This document shows positions 1 through 8,064 of a DNA stretch of 33,609 bases, in pieces. The DNA is from Verrucomicrobiota bacterium (lineage in GTDB: Bacteria; Verrucomicrobiota; Verrucomicrobiia; Limisphaerales; J093), in the NCBI GenBank assembly GCA_016871715.1, contig VHCO01000059.1, positions 1 through 33,609 of the forward strand, in the 5' to 3' direction. Every line of letters starts with the position of its first letter. Position 1 is the stretch's first letter. A program made the translations under genes and the position numbers. Under the pieces are notes generated by a model. That model searched no databases, was not told where the DNA came from, and was given only the letters and a program-made list of their open reading frames with translations.

Positions 1-1119
1 AACATGGGGATTTTCCTTCGGTTGGGGGGCGAGTTCTTGGTGCATGCGACGGGTTTGCCGCCGGGATGGCTCGAGTGGGTGATGACCTTTTTGCTGGGGT
101 TGGTGCTGATCTACACGGTGTTGGGGGGGATGTTATCGGTGTTGGTGACGGATTACCTGCAGTTCATCGTGTTGGGTTTAGGGATTGTGGTGACCTCGGT
201 GTTGGTGGTGGGGAGCCTGGGTTGGACGAATCTGGTGCAGGGGTTGCGGGAGGCGTGGGGGGCGACGGCGGCGGGGACGGCGGGGCCGGGTTTAGCGATG
301 GCGGATCATCCCTTCAACCCTGTGCACACGCGGTGGGGGTATGTGTTGTGGCAGATCGTCTTTCAGATCGCGGTCGTGACGACTTGGCAGACGCAGGTGG
401 CGCGGGTGTTAGCGGCGCGGGACGAAACGACGGCGCGGCGGGTGTATCGGCGGACGGCATTTTACTTTGTGGGGCGATTTGGTTTGCCGGGGTTATGGGG
501 GGCGGCGGCGCTGGTGTATTTCAGTCAGCGGGGCGGATTACCGGCTGGGGTGGACAGTCTGACGGCGATGCCGGCGTATTTGGCGACGTTGTTGCCGGTG
601 GGGGTGATCGGTTTGGTGGTGGCGGGGATGTTGGCGGCGGAGATGTCGACCGACAGCGGGTACTTGCTGACGTGGGCGACGGTGATTTACAACGATCTGA
701 TTTCGCCGTGTGTGAAGCGGCCCTTGTCACCGCGGGCTCGGTTGCTGATCACGCGGCTGCTGGTCTTGGCGATCGGGGTGTTCCTGCTGGTGTACGGTTT
801 GTGGTACAAGATCCCGGGGAACGCTTGGGATTACTTGGCGGTGACGGGGAACATCTATTTGGCGAGTGTGTTTACGCTGCTGGTGGCTGGGTTGTACTGG
901 CCGCGCGCCAACGCCACGGGGGCGTATGCGGCGCTGGTGTTGGGGGCGATCGGACCGCTGACCTTCTTGGTGGTGAATGCTCGAGTGGAGCCTGCCCAGC
1001 AGATTGCACCGGAGGTGGCGGGGGCATCGTCGTTCGCTTTAGCGTTTTTGGGGATGGTGCTGGGCTCGTGGCTGACGCGGCGTCCGACCCGCGTGGCGGT
1101 ACCGTCTGACTCCGCATGA
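1..1119 (+). CDS. Sodium:solute symporter (SSS family), 3' part only
   Basis: This is the C-terminal part of a Na+-coupled solute transporter of the inner membrane; the substrate cannot be told. About 372 residues are present, whereas SSS proteins usually have 480-600, so the true start lies upstream of the window; the ATG at 4 is only the first internal Met. The segment VLIYTVLGGMLSVLVTDYLQ (about residues 34-53) is the typical SSS stretch following a Gly-rich helix. EMSTDSGYLLTWATVIYNDL (about 205-224) corresponds to the family's conserved Ser/Thr-rich helix that helps form the sodium site. I see about eight further hydrophobic helices and a short charged cytoplasmic tail. The stop codon overlaps the start of the next gene (ATGA), so the two are translationally coupled. 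Family assignment is firm; substrate is unknown. Confidence 0.9.
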   Translation, partial: NMGIFLRLGGEFLVHATGLPPGWLEWVMTFLLGLVLIYTVLGGMLSVLVTDYLQFIVLGLGIVVTSVLVVGSLGWTNLVQGLREAWGATAAGTAGPGLAMADHPFNPVHTRWGYVLWQIVFQIAVVTTWQTQVARVLAARDETTARRVYRRTAFYFVGRFGLPGLWGAAALVYFSQRGGLPAGVDSLTAMPAYLATLLPVGVIGLVVAGMLAAEMSTDSGYLLTWATVIYNDLISPCVKRPLSPRARLLITRLLVLAIGVFLLVYGLWYKIPGNAWDYLAVTGNIYLASVFTLLVAGLYWPRANATGAYAALVLGAIGPLTFLVVNARVEPAQQIAPEVAGASSFALAFLGMVLGSWLTRRPTRVAVPSDSA

Positions 1120-1325
1120 AAGACCCCCTGTTGCTCTTTTGGACGGCGCTGATCTTCGGGTCGCTGGCTTGGTATTTCCTACTCCTCTTCTACGTAGGCG
1201 TGAGGGGAGGGAAGGAGATTCGCCGACTGACGCGCCGTCTGGGTGAGCGGCCGCCCTTGGGCGGCCCGGGCGCTGGCACATCCGCGCGAGGGGAGGGGGA
1301 GGCTCGGACTCCGGGGCTGGGCTGA
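1116..1325 (+). CDS. Small membrane protein coupled to the symporter
   Basis: A 69-residue protein starts with the ATG of an ATGA overlap with the symporter stop. Residues 6-29 form a single hydrophobic helix (LLFWTALIFGSLAWYFLLLF is its core), followed by the basic segment GGKEIRRLTRRLGER and a Gly/Pro-rich, probably disordered tail. This predicts a single-pass inner-membrane protein with its basic tail in the cytoplasm. I do not recognise a named family. Some bacterial symporters are followed by small membrane subunits in the same way, so an accessory subunit of the symporter is a reasonable inference from the overlap alone. The downstream 258 bases to the next gene hold no clear terminator. 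Confidence 0.7.
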   Translation: MKDPLLLFWTALIFGSLAWYFLLLFYVGVRGGKEIRRLTRRLGERPPLGGPGAGTSARGEGEARTPGLG

Positions 1326-1583
1326 GGTTCGAGGTCGCGAAAGGGATCGTTCGGGGCCTAGGCTGCTTGGGGCGTGGGCTTGGGGGGATGGCCTGGAGGG
1401 TGTTCTTCAGCGGACCCCATCTCGGCGGGGGGAAGCGGTGTCGTGTGGCTCGGCGGGGCTGTGGGTGCCTGCGTTGGGGTCTTGGGAAAGGCCAATTAAT
1501 GCTAAGTCTTTCACAAATGGCGCGAAGCGAGGCGGGCGCGGCGTTTGGATAGTCGGACCGCTTGGGCGGTTGGAACGAAGCGC

Positions 1584-2489
1584 ATGACCACAGCAGTTGA
1601 GAACGTGCCGAGCGGGCCGGAGCGTGAGGGCGGCGCCGCCCACGCCTCTTGGGACACGTCGTGCGGGTATACGCGCAACTTCCTGAGCAACCGTTTTGTA
1701 TACGCGGTGGTTTCCTCGCGGGCTCATGGGTTGTCGGTCAGCGTCAACATGAACCCCGATCGGCAGTGCAATTATGACTGTGTCTACTGCGAGGTGAACC
1801 GCGCGCTCCCGTTGACCGATACCCGGTTGGAGGTGCCCGTGATGGTGCGGGAGCTGGAGCATACGCTCGAGTTGGCTTTGAACGCTCGCTTGCACGATTT
1901 GCCGGGTTTTCGGTCGTTACCGGCGGAGTTGCTGCAGTTGCGCCACGTAGCTCTGAGCGGCGATGGCGAACCCACGTTGTGCCCGAACTTTTGCGAGGCG
2001 GTGCACGCCATCGTGCATCTGCGCGCGTTGGGCCGGTTTCCGTTCTTCAAGTTGGTGTTGATCTCGAACGCGACGGGTTTGGATCTGCCGTTGGTTCGGC
2101 TCGGCTTGCAGTCGTTCACGCTCAAGGACGAGTTGTGGCTCAAGTTGGATGGCGGCACCGCGGGGTATGTGGGGCGGATCAACCGGCCGAAGGTGGCGCT
2201 GGAAAAGGTGATCGAGAACCTGATCTTGGTAGGGAGACAGCGACCGATTGTGATTCAGAGCCTCTTTCCGCGGTTTGCAGGCGAGGAACCGCCCGCCGAC
2301 GAGCTCGATCAGTATGTCCGGCGTCTGCAGGGGCTGAAGGACGCTGGGGTCAAGGTCTCCATGGTGCAGATTTACTCGGCGATGCGCCCCACGTTGCATC
2401 CCGACTGCGGCCATCTACCGCTCAAGAGTCTCTCGCGCATCGCCCACTTGGTGCGCGCCGAAACGGGGTTGCCGGCCGAGGTCTTCTGA
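1584..2489 (+). CDS. Radical SAM domain protein
   Basis: This cytoplasmic [4Fe-4S] enzyme uses S-adenosylmethionine to start radical chemistry. The cluster motif CNYDCVYC is at residues 62-69 (Cys62, Cys66, Cys69), followed by the SAM-binding GDGEPTL segment around residue 125, and the rest fits a partial TIM barrel. The protein resembles the COG0731-type radical SAM group (related to wybutosine-type enzymes), but length and context do not fix a substrate. The reading frame extends upstream to a TTG at 1545; I prefer the ATG at 1584, which gives 301 residues, because the upstream residues carry no recognisable sequence. The gene stands alone on the plus strand, with 258 bases before it and 469 after it. 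There is no adjacent maturase partner or peptide substrate, so the target is unknown. Confidence 0.88.
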   Translation: MTTAVENVPSGPEREGGAAHASWDTSCGYTRNFLSNRFVYAVVSSRAHGLSVSVNMNPDRQCNYDCVYCEVNRALPLTDTRLEVPVMVRELEHTLELALNARLHDLPGFRSLPAELLQLRHVALSGDGEPTLCPNFCEAVHAIVHLRALGRFPFFKLVLISNATGLDLPLVRLGLQSFTLKDELWLKLDGGTAGYVGRINRPKVALEKVIENLILVGRQRPIVIQSLFPRFAGEEPPADELDQYVRRLQGLKDAGVKVSMVQIYSAMRPTLHPDCGHLPLKSLSRIAHLVRAETGLPAEVF

Positions 2490-2958
2490 TCCCGTCACAC
2501 CGGTAGCTCGGGGTCGGTCGCAGGGGAGCTGCGACCAACCGCGCCGGGCTTGGAGGGCACGTCCGGTCGGCGGTCCGGATTGGATTGCGTCCCCGGTGGA
2601 GACCTGATTACCTAAACAGCGCTCGACGCTTGGCTTCGGGTTGGCAAGGCACGGCGCGTTGTGTCGCGACGCGAGGGTGGACCACCCCGGCTCGGGGGCG
2701 GTTCGGTTTCGGGCTGTGGGGCGACCAACCGACCGCGCGACTGGGGGTGTGCGATCGGGCAACTTTTGGGTTGCCGGTGGGTACACATTGCCATAATTTG
2801 CGTCCATGTGGGCAACAATTGCGAATGGCATTGCGCCGGTGGCCTTCAGCGGTGTGTGCGGTTCGAGTAGCGGCTTGCGGTGGGCGAGGCGCAACCGGGT
2901 GACGCGAGTGGGGCGGTTCGGCTTAAGTTGCGGTGAAACGGGTCGGGTTGGGGCGTGA
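2490..2958 (+). other. Gene-free stretch upstream of the PocR/AraC gene
   Basis: These 469 bases hold no convincing gene: the short open frames have no recognisable sequence. Most of it is GC-rich. The exception is an island around 2761-2830 that is clearly richer in A and T and contains a nested inverted repeat (listed separately). I see no strong terminator after the radical SAM gene. Confidence 0.5.
2770..2816. promoter_or_regulatory. Possible operator: nested inverted repeat in an AT-rich island
   Basis: GTTGCC at 2770-2775 pairs with GGCAAC at 2811-2816, and inside it CACAT at 2784-2788 pairs with ATGTG at 2806-2810. The island is AT-rich compared with its surroundings and lies about 145 bases before the regulator gene, a usual place for an autoregulatory site. 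A -10-like CATAAT is at 2792-2797, but its spacing to TTGCCG (15 bases) is short. The arms are short enough to be chance. Confidence 0.25.
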
Positions 2959-3855
2959 GTGAGGGGTCTGGTGAACTCGAACGGGAAGAACATTGTCGAC
3001 GCGCTGGGGAGCTCGAAGCTCTACCTGGACTACGCCCGTGCGTTCAACGAGATGACGGGGCTCCCGTTGACGCTGCGTCCGATCGAGTCATGGCAACTGC
3101 CCTATCACGGGCGACGCAACGAGAGTCCGTACTGCGCGTTAATGGCGCAGAAGAGCAGCGCCTGTGCGACGTGCCTCCAGACCCAGCAGCGGTTGTCCGA
3201 GACGGCCGTTCAGGAGGCGCAGACGGTGACGTGCTGTTCGGGCTTGGCAGAGACGGCCGTGCCGGTGCGAGTGGGGGAGCATCTGATTGGCTTTTTGCAG
3301 ACGGGCCAAGTGTTTCGGAAGAAGCCCGTGGCGAGCCAGTTCGAGCGGGTGGCCAAGATGGTCGCCCATTGGGGGTTGGTGGTGGACAAGGAGCATTTAC
3401 GCGAGGCGTATTTTCGCACGCGGGTACTCACGGTGCGGGAGCATGAGTCGGTGGTCAAGATGCTGGCCATTTTCGCGCAGCACTTGGCGATGGTCAGTAA
3501 CCAAGTCATCGTGCGGCAGGAACACCCCGAGCCGGCGATGATCACGCGGGCCAAGGACTACATCCAAGAGCACCAGGCCGACGATCTGTCGTTGGGGCAG
3601 GTGGCGCGCGCGGTGAACACCAGCACCTTCTACTTCTGCAAAGTGTTCAAGAAGACCACGGGGATCAACTTCACCGATTACGTCTCGCGCGTGCGCATCG
3701 AGAAGGCCAAGAACCTGTCGCTCAACCCGAATCTACGGATCAGCGAGATTGCCTTCGAGGTGGGCTTTCAGTCCTTGACGCATTTCAACCGCGTCTTCAA
3801 AAAGATCACCGGCATGTCCCCGACTGAGTACCGGGCGCAATTGCCGGTGGCCTGA
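2959..3855 (+). CDS. PocR-sensor / AraC-type transcriptional regulator
   Basis: A 298-residue one-component transcription factor. Residues about 12-185 form a PocR-type ligand-sensing domain with the family's cysteine pattern: Cys59, Cys69, Cys72 and the Cys92-Cys93 pair, followed by a PVRVGEHLIGFLQTGQVF segment typical of PocR. Residues about 195-296 are two AraC/XylS helix-turn-helix motifs; LSLGQVARAVNTSTFYFCKV carries the first recognition region and ISEIAFEVGFQSLTHFNRVF the second. PocR domains are known to sense small diols or hydrocarbon derivatives, but the ligand here is not known. The start is a GTG at 2959; a second GTG four codons later is possible. The 3' end overlaps the convergent membrane-protein gene by 50 bases. 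It may regulate that minus-strand pair or the upstream genes; the sequence does not decide. Confidence 0.9.
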   Translation: MRGLVNSNGKNIVDALGSSKLYLDYARAFNEMTGLPLTLRPIESWQLPYHGRRNESPYCALMAQKSSACATCLQTQQRLSETAVQEAQTVTCCSGLAETAVPVRVGEHLIGFLQTGQVFRKKPVASQFERVAKMVAHWGLVVDKEHLREAYFRTRVLTVREHESVVKMLAIFAQHLAMVSNQVIVRQEHPEPAMITRAKDYIQEHQADDLSLGQVARAVNTSTFYFCKVFKKTTGINFTDYVSRVRIEKAKNLSLNPNLRISEIAFEVGFQSLTHFNRVFKKITGMSPTEYRAQLPVA

Positions 3856-5473
3856 GCGTGGGGCGGAGACTCGGGCGCAAACTCAGCGCAAAGCCAAGCG
3901 ACGCGACCAAGAGCAGCGTGGCCCCCACCCGCACGCCGGCTTCGCTGCTGGCCGCCGTTGCCCCTGCCGTCGCTGCCAGGCCCGCCATCCACAGCCCGTA
4001 GCTTGCGCCGGCTACGGGCATGAACTGGCAGAGCGCGACCGCTGGGCGCGCCGAGCCAGGCAGGTCAGCAGGCCCGAGCGGCTGTCCGGCCGGTCCGGCC
4101 CGACCTGGCGGTTCACGGGGGGGGAGGATCCGGCGGATCAGTCCGAAGAGAGCCAGGGTGACCACGCCCGCCAGACCAAGGAAGCCGTAGACGTTTTCGA
4201 GTTGGGTGGTCAATGGGGTAGCCGGCAGTCCGGGCCAACTCAAGAACAGACCCAGCAACGCCACGGGCACCATGAGCCAGACCGCGGTCAGGACGCAGCG
4301 TGCCTCCCAGCCCAGGCCCGCGTTCGGCCGTGGGGTCCACTGGGCGCGGACCTCGCTGGCGTAGAGTAGGAGGGCGACGGCGACCAGCACCCCGCACGCC
4401 GTCTTCCAGGGGCTGCGCAGCCAGAGGGCAATGCCCAGGCCCAGCAAGCCTACATTCAGGAGGCGCACCGACCACCGCGCGCGGGTCTCGGCGAGAGGCG
4501 CAAGGCGACCGGCTGTGGGCGGCGAGGGCGGTAGGGCCGCGAGGGCGAGGATCAGCATGAGAAAGCAGCCCACGATGCCGAGGTGGGCGTGGGCATGCAT
4601 GGCGGATAGGGCATCGAACCGCCGCATCCCTTGGGCTACCGCCGCCAGCCAATGGACCAACTGGCCCAAGACCGGATACTGGCTTAGGCGGTCCAACGAT
4701 TCGTACTCGCACTTGGCGGTGGCCAACACCAGCCCTGCCAACACGCCCAGGCTCAACCAAAGCAGGGCGGACGCGACGGCGCTGGCGGCGGGATTCCAGG
4801 GACGCGCGCGCCCGAGGGTGCGGGCGAGGTTATAGACCCCGAGCGCCACGCCGCCCGCGAAGACGGAGCCGAAGTGTCCCACCTGCTTGAGATTCCAGAC
4901 CCAGAACATCCAGACCATGCCCGCGACGCCCACCAGGTGAAGCGCCAGATGCCAACGTGCCAACCGCTCGCTGTGCAGGCGGACGGCGAGCTTGTCGGGC
5001 AGGTGCCTATACCATGCTCCCATGAGCACCGAGGCCACGAAACCCAACACGAACAGATGCGTCGCCGCCACGATGTATTGGTTGTAGTGGTAAGTGGCCA
5101 GCAAGTCGGGCCGCAGCACTAGGAGCCCGAGGCTGCATACCAGGGCGAACAGGCCCGCTCGTACAAAGCATAAAGGCAACCTCCACGAGTGGCGCTCGGG
5201 GTGGTTGAGTTCGGGTTCGGTTTGCGAGGTCGGTCTGAGTCTGGGGGCCGGTAGGCCGGCCGACGGCCGATCGTTTCCTACCTCGACGGGTTGCTCCCGG
5301 TGGTGGGAGGGCGGATTCAAGGTCGCCGATGAGGGCGGGTATGCTCTGCGGACTTCGGCGGTTCTGCCTGAGGTCGGCCGCGACCGCCCGCAGGTGGTGG
5401 GCGGCTCGGCGACTGGACTTGCAGCGGCGTCTTGCGTGTGGGGCATGGGGGGCACCCTCGTCGTGGGGAACAT
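3806..5473 (-). CDS. Polytopic membrane protein, possibly haem-copper oxidase-like
   Basis: A 555-residue integral membrane protein. About 75 N-terminal residues are Pro/Ser/Thr-rich and probably disordered, so the true start may lie further in. About 12 hydrophobic helices follow. Several carry histidines in membrane positions: NQYIVAATHLFVLGF, KQVGHFGSVFAGG and AMHAHAHLGIVGCF. This distribution recalls haem-binding membrane proteins related to cytochrome oxidase subunit I or NnrS, but I cannot place it in a named family. The gene follows the HD-phosphohydrolase gene on the same strand after 42 bases, so the two may be co-transcribed. Its last 50 bases overlap the end of the convergent PocR/AraC gene. 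Neither cytochrome c genes nor oxidase subunit II are nearby, which argues against a complete respiratory enzyme. Confidence 0.75.
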   Translation of the reverse strand: MFPTTRVPPMPHTQDAAASPVAEPPTTCGRSRPTSGRTAEVRRAYPPSSATLNPPSHHREQPVEVGNDRPSAGLPAPRLRPTSQTEPELNHPERHSWRLPLCFVRAGLFALVCSLGLLVLRPDLLATYHYNQYIVAATHLFVLGFVASVLMGAWYRHLPDKLAVRLHSERLARWHLALHLVGVAGMVWMFWVWNLKQVGHFGSVFAGGVALGVYNLARTLGRARPWNPAASAVASALLWLSLGVLAGLVLATAKCEYESLDRLSQYPVLGQLVHWLAAVAQGMRRFDALSAMHAHAHLGIVGCFLMLILALAALPPSPPTAGRLAPLAETRARWSVRLLNVGLLGLGIALWLRSPWKTACGVLVAVALLLYASEVRAQWTPRPNAGLGWEARCVLTAVWLMVPVALLGLFLSWPGLPATPLTTQLENVYGFLGLAGVVTLALFGLIRRILPPREPPGRAGPAGQPLGPADLPGSARPAVALCQFMPVAGASYGLWMAGLAATAGATAASSEAGVRVGATLLLVASLGFALSLRPSLRPTLRPPAIAPGTQSGTCR

Positions 5474-5515
5474 GCTAGGGCAGGCGAGGGTTGGCGGCCT
5501 TGAGGCAAGTCAACT

Positions 5516-6370
5516 CTATTTTGGCGGTGCCGGTTGTCGGCGCACGCGCTCGACGTTGGCCTGAATACGTTCGAGGTATTCGTTGGGCCCGTCCGGGTAG
5601 GGATCGGCGAGGAACCGGTATAGCCCGCCGAAGTCCTTCTCGATTTTCACCGATACGTACTTCTCCCAAAAGGCGGGCGTGCCGCGCATGAGTTGCTCCG
5701 CGTTCTCGAAACGGCTGCCTGGGGGGGTCTGGTCGCCGCTGTAGGCGGCGGCCTCGGCAAACTCGGTGTAGAGGATGGGGAGTTTGTCGGGATAATCGGC
5801 CGCAGCCATTTGTCCGAGCAGATCTGCGGTGCCGAGGGCGAAGCCGACGAGGCGTTCGAGGTCGTCCTGGAAGGGGATCGCGCTCAGGTTGGCGTTGACG
5901 CCAGTGCACCGAATCATGTTCTGGACTGACTGGATGTCGGTGGTCGAGTACCGCTTTTCCCGTAGGAGTCGGGCCGCGAACTCCGTGCTGCGCGCCACGT
6001 GGGTGAAGGTGAACTTGGCGCCGGTCCCGGCCGCGTCATCGCGTCTCTTAAGATAGCCGGTGTCGTGGAGGAGAATCGCGAGCAGGCCCAACTCGAAGCG
6101 GCGTTGCGTGAGAGGTGGGGTGGCGCCAGCCCTACGACGGCGGTGCAGCAGGCGCGCCATGCACAGCGTGCCTTGGAGCGTGTGTTCGAAGTCGTGGTAG
6201 CGCGCGTCGCTGGCCTGGTAATCGCGGTAATTGCCCGAGAAGCAATCGAGTACCCAGCCAAAGGCGCGTGGCACGAAAAACCGGTCGCCGGCCGGGAACA
6301 TCCCCAGGTAAGCGGTCTGCACCTCGACCTCGACGGCGGCAGGGTCTTTGGTGTCCACCGGCGCAAACAT
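5516..6370 (-). CDS. HD-domain metal-dependent phosphohydrolase
   Basis: A 284-residue cytoplasmic protein with the HD superfamily metal-binding pattern. His63 (in YHDFEH, 58-63) is the first ligand, His102-Asp103 (in LLHDTGY) is the HD pair, His124 follows in FTFTHVARS, and Asp183 (in TADLLGQM) is the likely last ligand. The spacing fits the HDc domain of phosphodiesterases and phosphohydrolases. The motif HD-GYP is absent, so cyclic-di-GMP hydrolysis is not indicated, and the nucleotide substrate is unknown. The start is the ATG at 6370, with a weak purine-rich region upstream. The gene leads a probable two-gene unit with the membrane protein downstream. The ends beyond the HD core (about 1-45 and 210-284) have no recognisable domain. 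Confidence 0.85.
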   Translation of the reverse strand: MFAPVDTKDPAAVEVEVQTAYLGMFPAGDRFFVPRAFGWVLDCFSGNYRDYQASDARYHDFEHTLQGTLCMARLLHRRRRAGATPPLTQRRFELGLLAILLHDTGYLKRRDDAAGTGAKFTFTHVARSTEFAARLLREKRYSTTDIQSVQNMIRCTGVNANLSAIPFQDDLERLVGFALGTADLLGQMAAADYPDKLPILYTEFAEAAAYSGDQTPPGSRFENAEQLMRGTPAFWEKYVSVKIEKDFGGLYRFLADPYPDGPNEYLERIQANVERVRRQPAPPK

Positions 6371-6551
6371 CGTGCCGCCAATTTAGGGGACGCACGGCCG
6401 TGGTTGCACGTTTTTTCTTCGTCACGGTCTGGGCCCGGGGCAGGGCGAAAGGCCCCGGAGGCAAGCCGGTTAATAGGAGCAAGTTCGGCGGGCGTCGCTC
6501 AGCTCCTGGGGCGACGGACTGGGCCGGGTCTCTGCCGGTCCCCCCTCTCAC

Positions 6552-6591
6552 GTCGTTGTCAACTACTACAATCATGGCAAAATGATTTGAC
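6552..6591 (+). repeat. Short intergenic element, copy 1
   Basis: The first of two copies; over 34 bases (6552 to about 6585) it matches the second at about 30 positions. It is bounded by GTCAA at 6558-6562 and the inverted TTGAC at 6587-6591. The interior reads CTACTACAATCATGGCAAAATGA. It is much more AT-rich than its surroundings. A related sequence lies upstream of the transposase gene at the end of the window. Confidence 0.65.
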
Positions 6592-6669
6592 CTTTAGAAC
6601 GTTGACCGGGGAGGGCGTCCGTCGCCCCATCTGACCATGGCGGCCCCGCTCTCTCCTCCACCGTATTGG

Positions 6670-6712
6670 GTCGCTGTCAACTACTATAATCGTGGCAGAA
6701 TGACGCTGACAG
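6670..6712 (+). repeat. Short intergenic element, copy 2
   Basis: The second copy, 118 bases downstream of the first and in the same orientation. It is bounded by a perfect 6-base inverted repeat, CTGTCA at 6674-6679 and TGACAG at 6707-6712. The interior contains TATAATCGTGGCAGAATGA. Differences from copy 1 are mostly transitions, as expected of two ageing copies of one element. Confidence 0.65.
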
Positions 6713-7154
6713 GGCAGAGGGCAGAGTGTTGGTGCACTCGGCGCGTGGTCAACGACGATCAGACCAGTGGCACAGAGACTTAGGGCAGAGGCACGGCAGC
6801 GTGACAAGGAGGCAGGGCGCGACCGCTCGGCGCGCCGAACGAAGGCAGATCACCGGGCTGGAGCGGCCGGCCCGGGGGGGCGGCCCTACCTGGGGGTTCA
6901 GGCGGGGCCGACTGGAGTGGAGAGCAACTCAGCCGGCGGGGCCGGTGGCCGGCCGGAGCAACAACTGCTGGGGACGCTGACTGGCTTCGGAAACGCGAAA
7001 TCGGCAACTGTGCAATTTGTTGTGGCAGCCAGACTTGCGGAGGCGTTACTTGGAAGTCGGCGGTACGGCGATAGGCGGTATGACCGGCTCATGAAAAGCC
7101 AATGGTCGTCCGCCGATGGGCGTCCACCAACAGGCCGGCGCTCGGCTTGCTGGT

Positions 7155-7961
7155 TTAGCGTTCGCCTTGGATGGCCACGGCGGCTTGGAGACGGACGAGA
7201 TCGGGGGTGGTGTCCAAGCCGCCGACTCGGGTGGGGGCGTCGAGGTCTTGGTCCCGGTTCAGGAACCGCCATTTCCAGATTTCGGCATGGCCGTCGGCGA
7301 AGGCGAGTTCGCCGGCGTTGGCGTGGCGGATGGTGGGTGAGTTTTGCCAGATCCGCACGCCGGGGGCTTTGACGGCGAAGTAGCCGTCGTCAATGGTCAA
7401 GTAGCTTTCCTCGATGAAGACGAAGGCCTGGCTGGGTGGGGGGGCGGTGATGTCGGAGGTCTTGGTGCGCATGGGATAGGCGGTGCCGAGGACCCAGGTG
7501 GTTTCGTCGCCGCCACCCATACGGCCACACATCGAGTAGCTGCGTACGCGGAACTTACCGCGGAGGGATGCCATGAGGCCGGAGGGCATTTTCGAGTCGG
7601 TGGGGCAGCGGTAGATCTCGGTGGAGGTGTTGTAGGGATAGAGCTTGCCGTTCATGATATCGAGGAGGTTGGTGGCGCCGGGCAGGCTCGAGACGTTGCC
7701 GCCGATCCAGGCGTTGGTGGTGCCGAGGAGGTTGGGGACGAGTCGTTCCTGGTGGTCGCCGGCGTACATGACCCAGGCCAGGCCCAATTGTTTGAGGTTG
7801 CTGAGGCAATTGACGCTTTGGGCCTTAGCCTTGGCTTTGGCCAGGGCGGGCAGCAACATGCCGGCGAGGATGGCGATGATGGCGATGACGACCAGCAGTT
7901 CGATCAGGGTGAATCCCGCGCGGCGGACGGCGTGGGGAGGAGCGGAGAATCGCGGCTTCAT
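7155..7961 (-). CDS. Pseudopilin with prepilin peptidase site and H-X9-DG motif
   Basis: A 268-residue type II/IV pilin-like protein exported to the inner membrane and cleaved by a prepilin peptidase. The cleavage and methylation motif is [20 protein letters not shown] (about residues 17-36), with the Gly before Phe as the cleavage point and the Glu at position +5. The body has the fold expected of verrucomicrobial/planctomycete pseudopilins and ends with [12 protein letters not shown], an exact H-X9-DG motif (about 216-227). The frame extends to a TTG at 7970, but the ATG at 7961 gives the usual short leader and is preferred. No pilus ATPase or prepilin peptidase gene is nearby; the PilMNOPQ set 7 kb away is a possible partner. 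It is preceded by a promoter-like pair at 8007-8036. Confidence 0.92.
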   Translation of the reverse strand: MKPRFSAPPHAVRRAGFTLIELLVVIAIIAILAGMLLPALAKAKAKAQSVNCLSNLKQLGLAWVMYAGDHQERLVPNLLGTTNAWIGGNVSSLPGATNLLDIMNGKLYPYNTSTEIYRCPTDSKMPSGLMASLRGKFRVRSYSMCGRMGGGDETTWVLGTAYPMRTKTSDITAPPPSQAFVFIEESYLTIDDGYFAVKAPGVRIWQNSPTIRHANAGELAFADGHAEIWKWRFLNRDQDLDAPTRVGGLDTTPDLVRLQAAVAIQGER

Positions 7962-8006
7962 AGGGCGCAAGTCATTTCAAATAGTTTGCTCGTGCGAACG
8001 AAGGTC

Positions 8007-8036
8007 ACCCTAGGCGCGAAGCCGCGCCCGCGTCAA
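8007..8036 (-). promoter_or_regulatory. Putative sigma70-type promoter of the pseudopilin gene
   Basis: On the minus strand, TTGACG (8036-8031) is followed after 18 bases by TAGGGT (8012-8007). Transcription would begin near 8000, about 38 bases before the ATG at 7961. The -10 is weak (three of six consensus bases), so the call rests mainly on the -35 and the spacing. Confidence 0.35.
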
Positions 8037-8064
8037 GTCAAGCCGCAGCCGCAGTAGGGCGCAT

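Larger units (their letters stand above)
6371..7154. other. Gene-free stretch with two short repeat elements
   Basis: These 784 bases have no supported gene. An open frame at 6767-7372 on the plus strand is low-complexity, Arg/Gly-rich, and overlaps the pseudopilin gene antisense, so it is not called. The content worth noting is the pair of related elements at 6552-6591 and 6670-6712. No tRNA or other RNA gene was seen. Confidence 0.55.

Noticed and set aside
66..1109. A 347-residue open frame in another frame of the symporter
   Set aside because: Gly/Val/Asp-rich shadow of the symporter gene, with no family sequence.
6685..6690. TATAAT as a promoter -10
   Set aside because: It is inside the repeated element and the only -35-like TTGGGT is 14 bases upstream, too close; copy 1 has TACAAT instead.
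6767..7372. A 201-residue open frame in the gene-free stretch
   Set aside because: Low-complexity Arg/Gly-rich sequence that overlaps the pseudopilin gene antisense, with no ribosome site.
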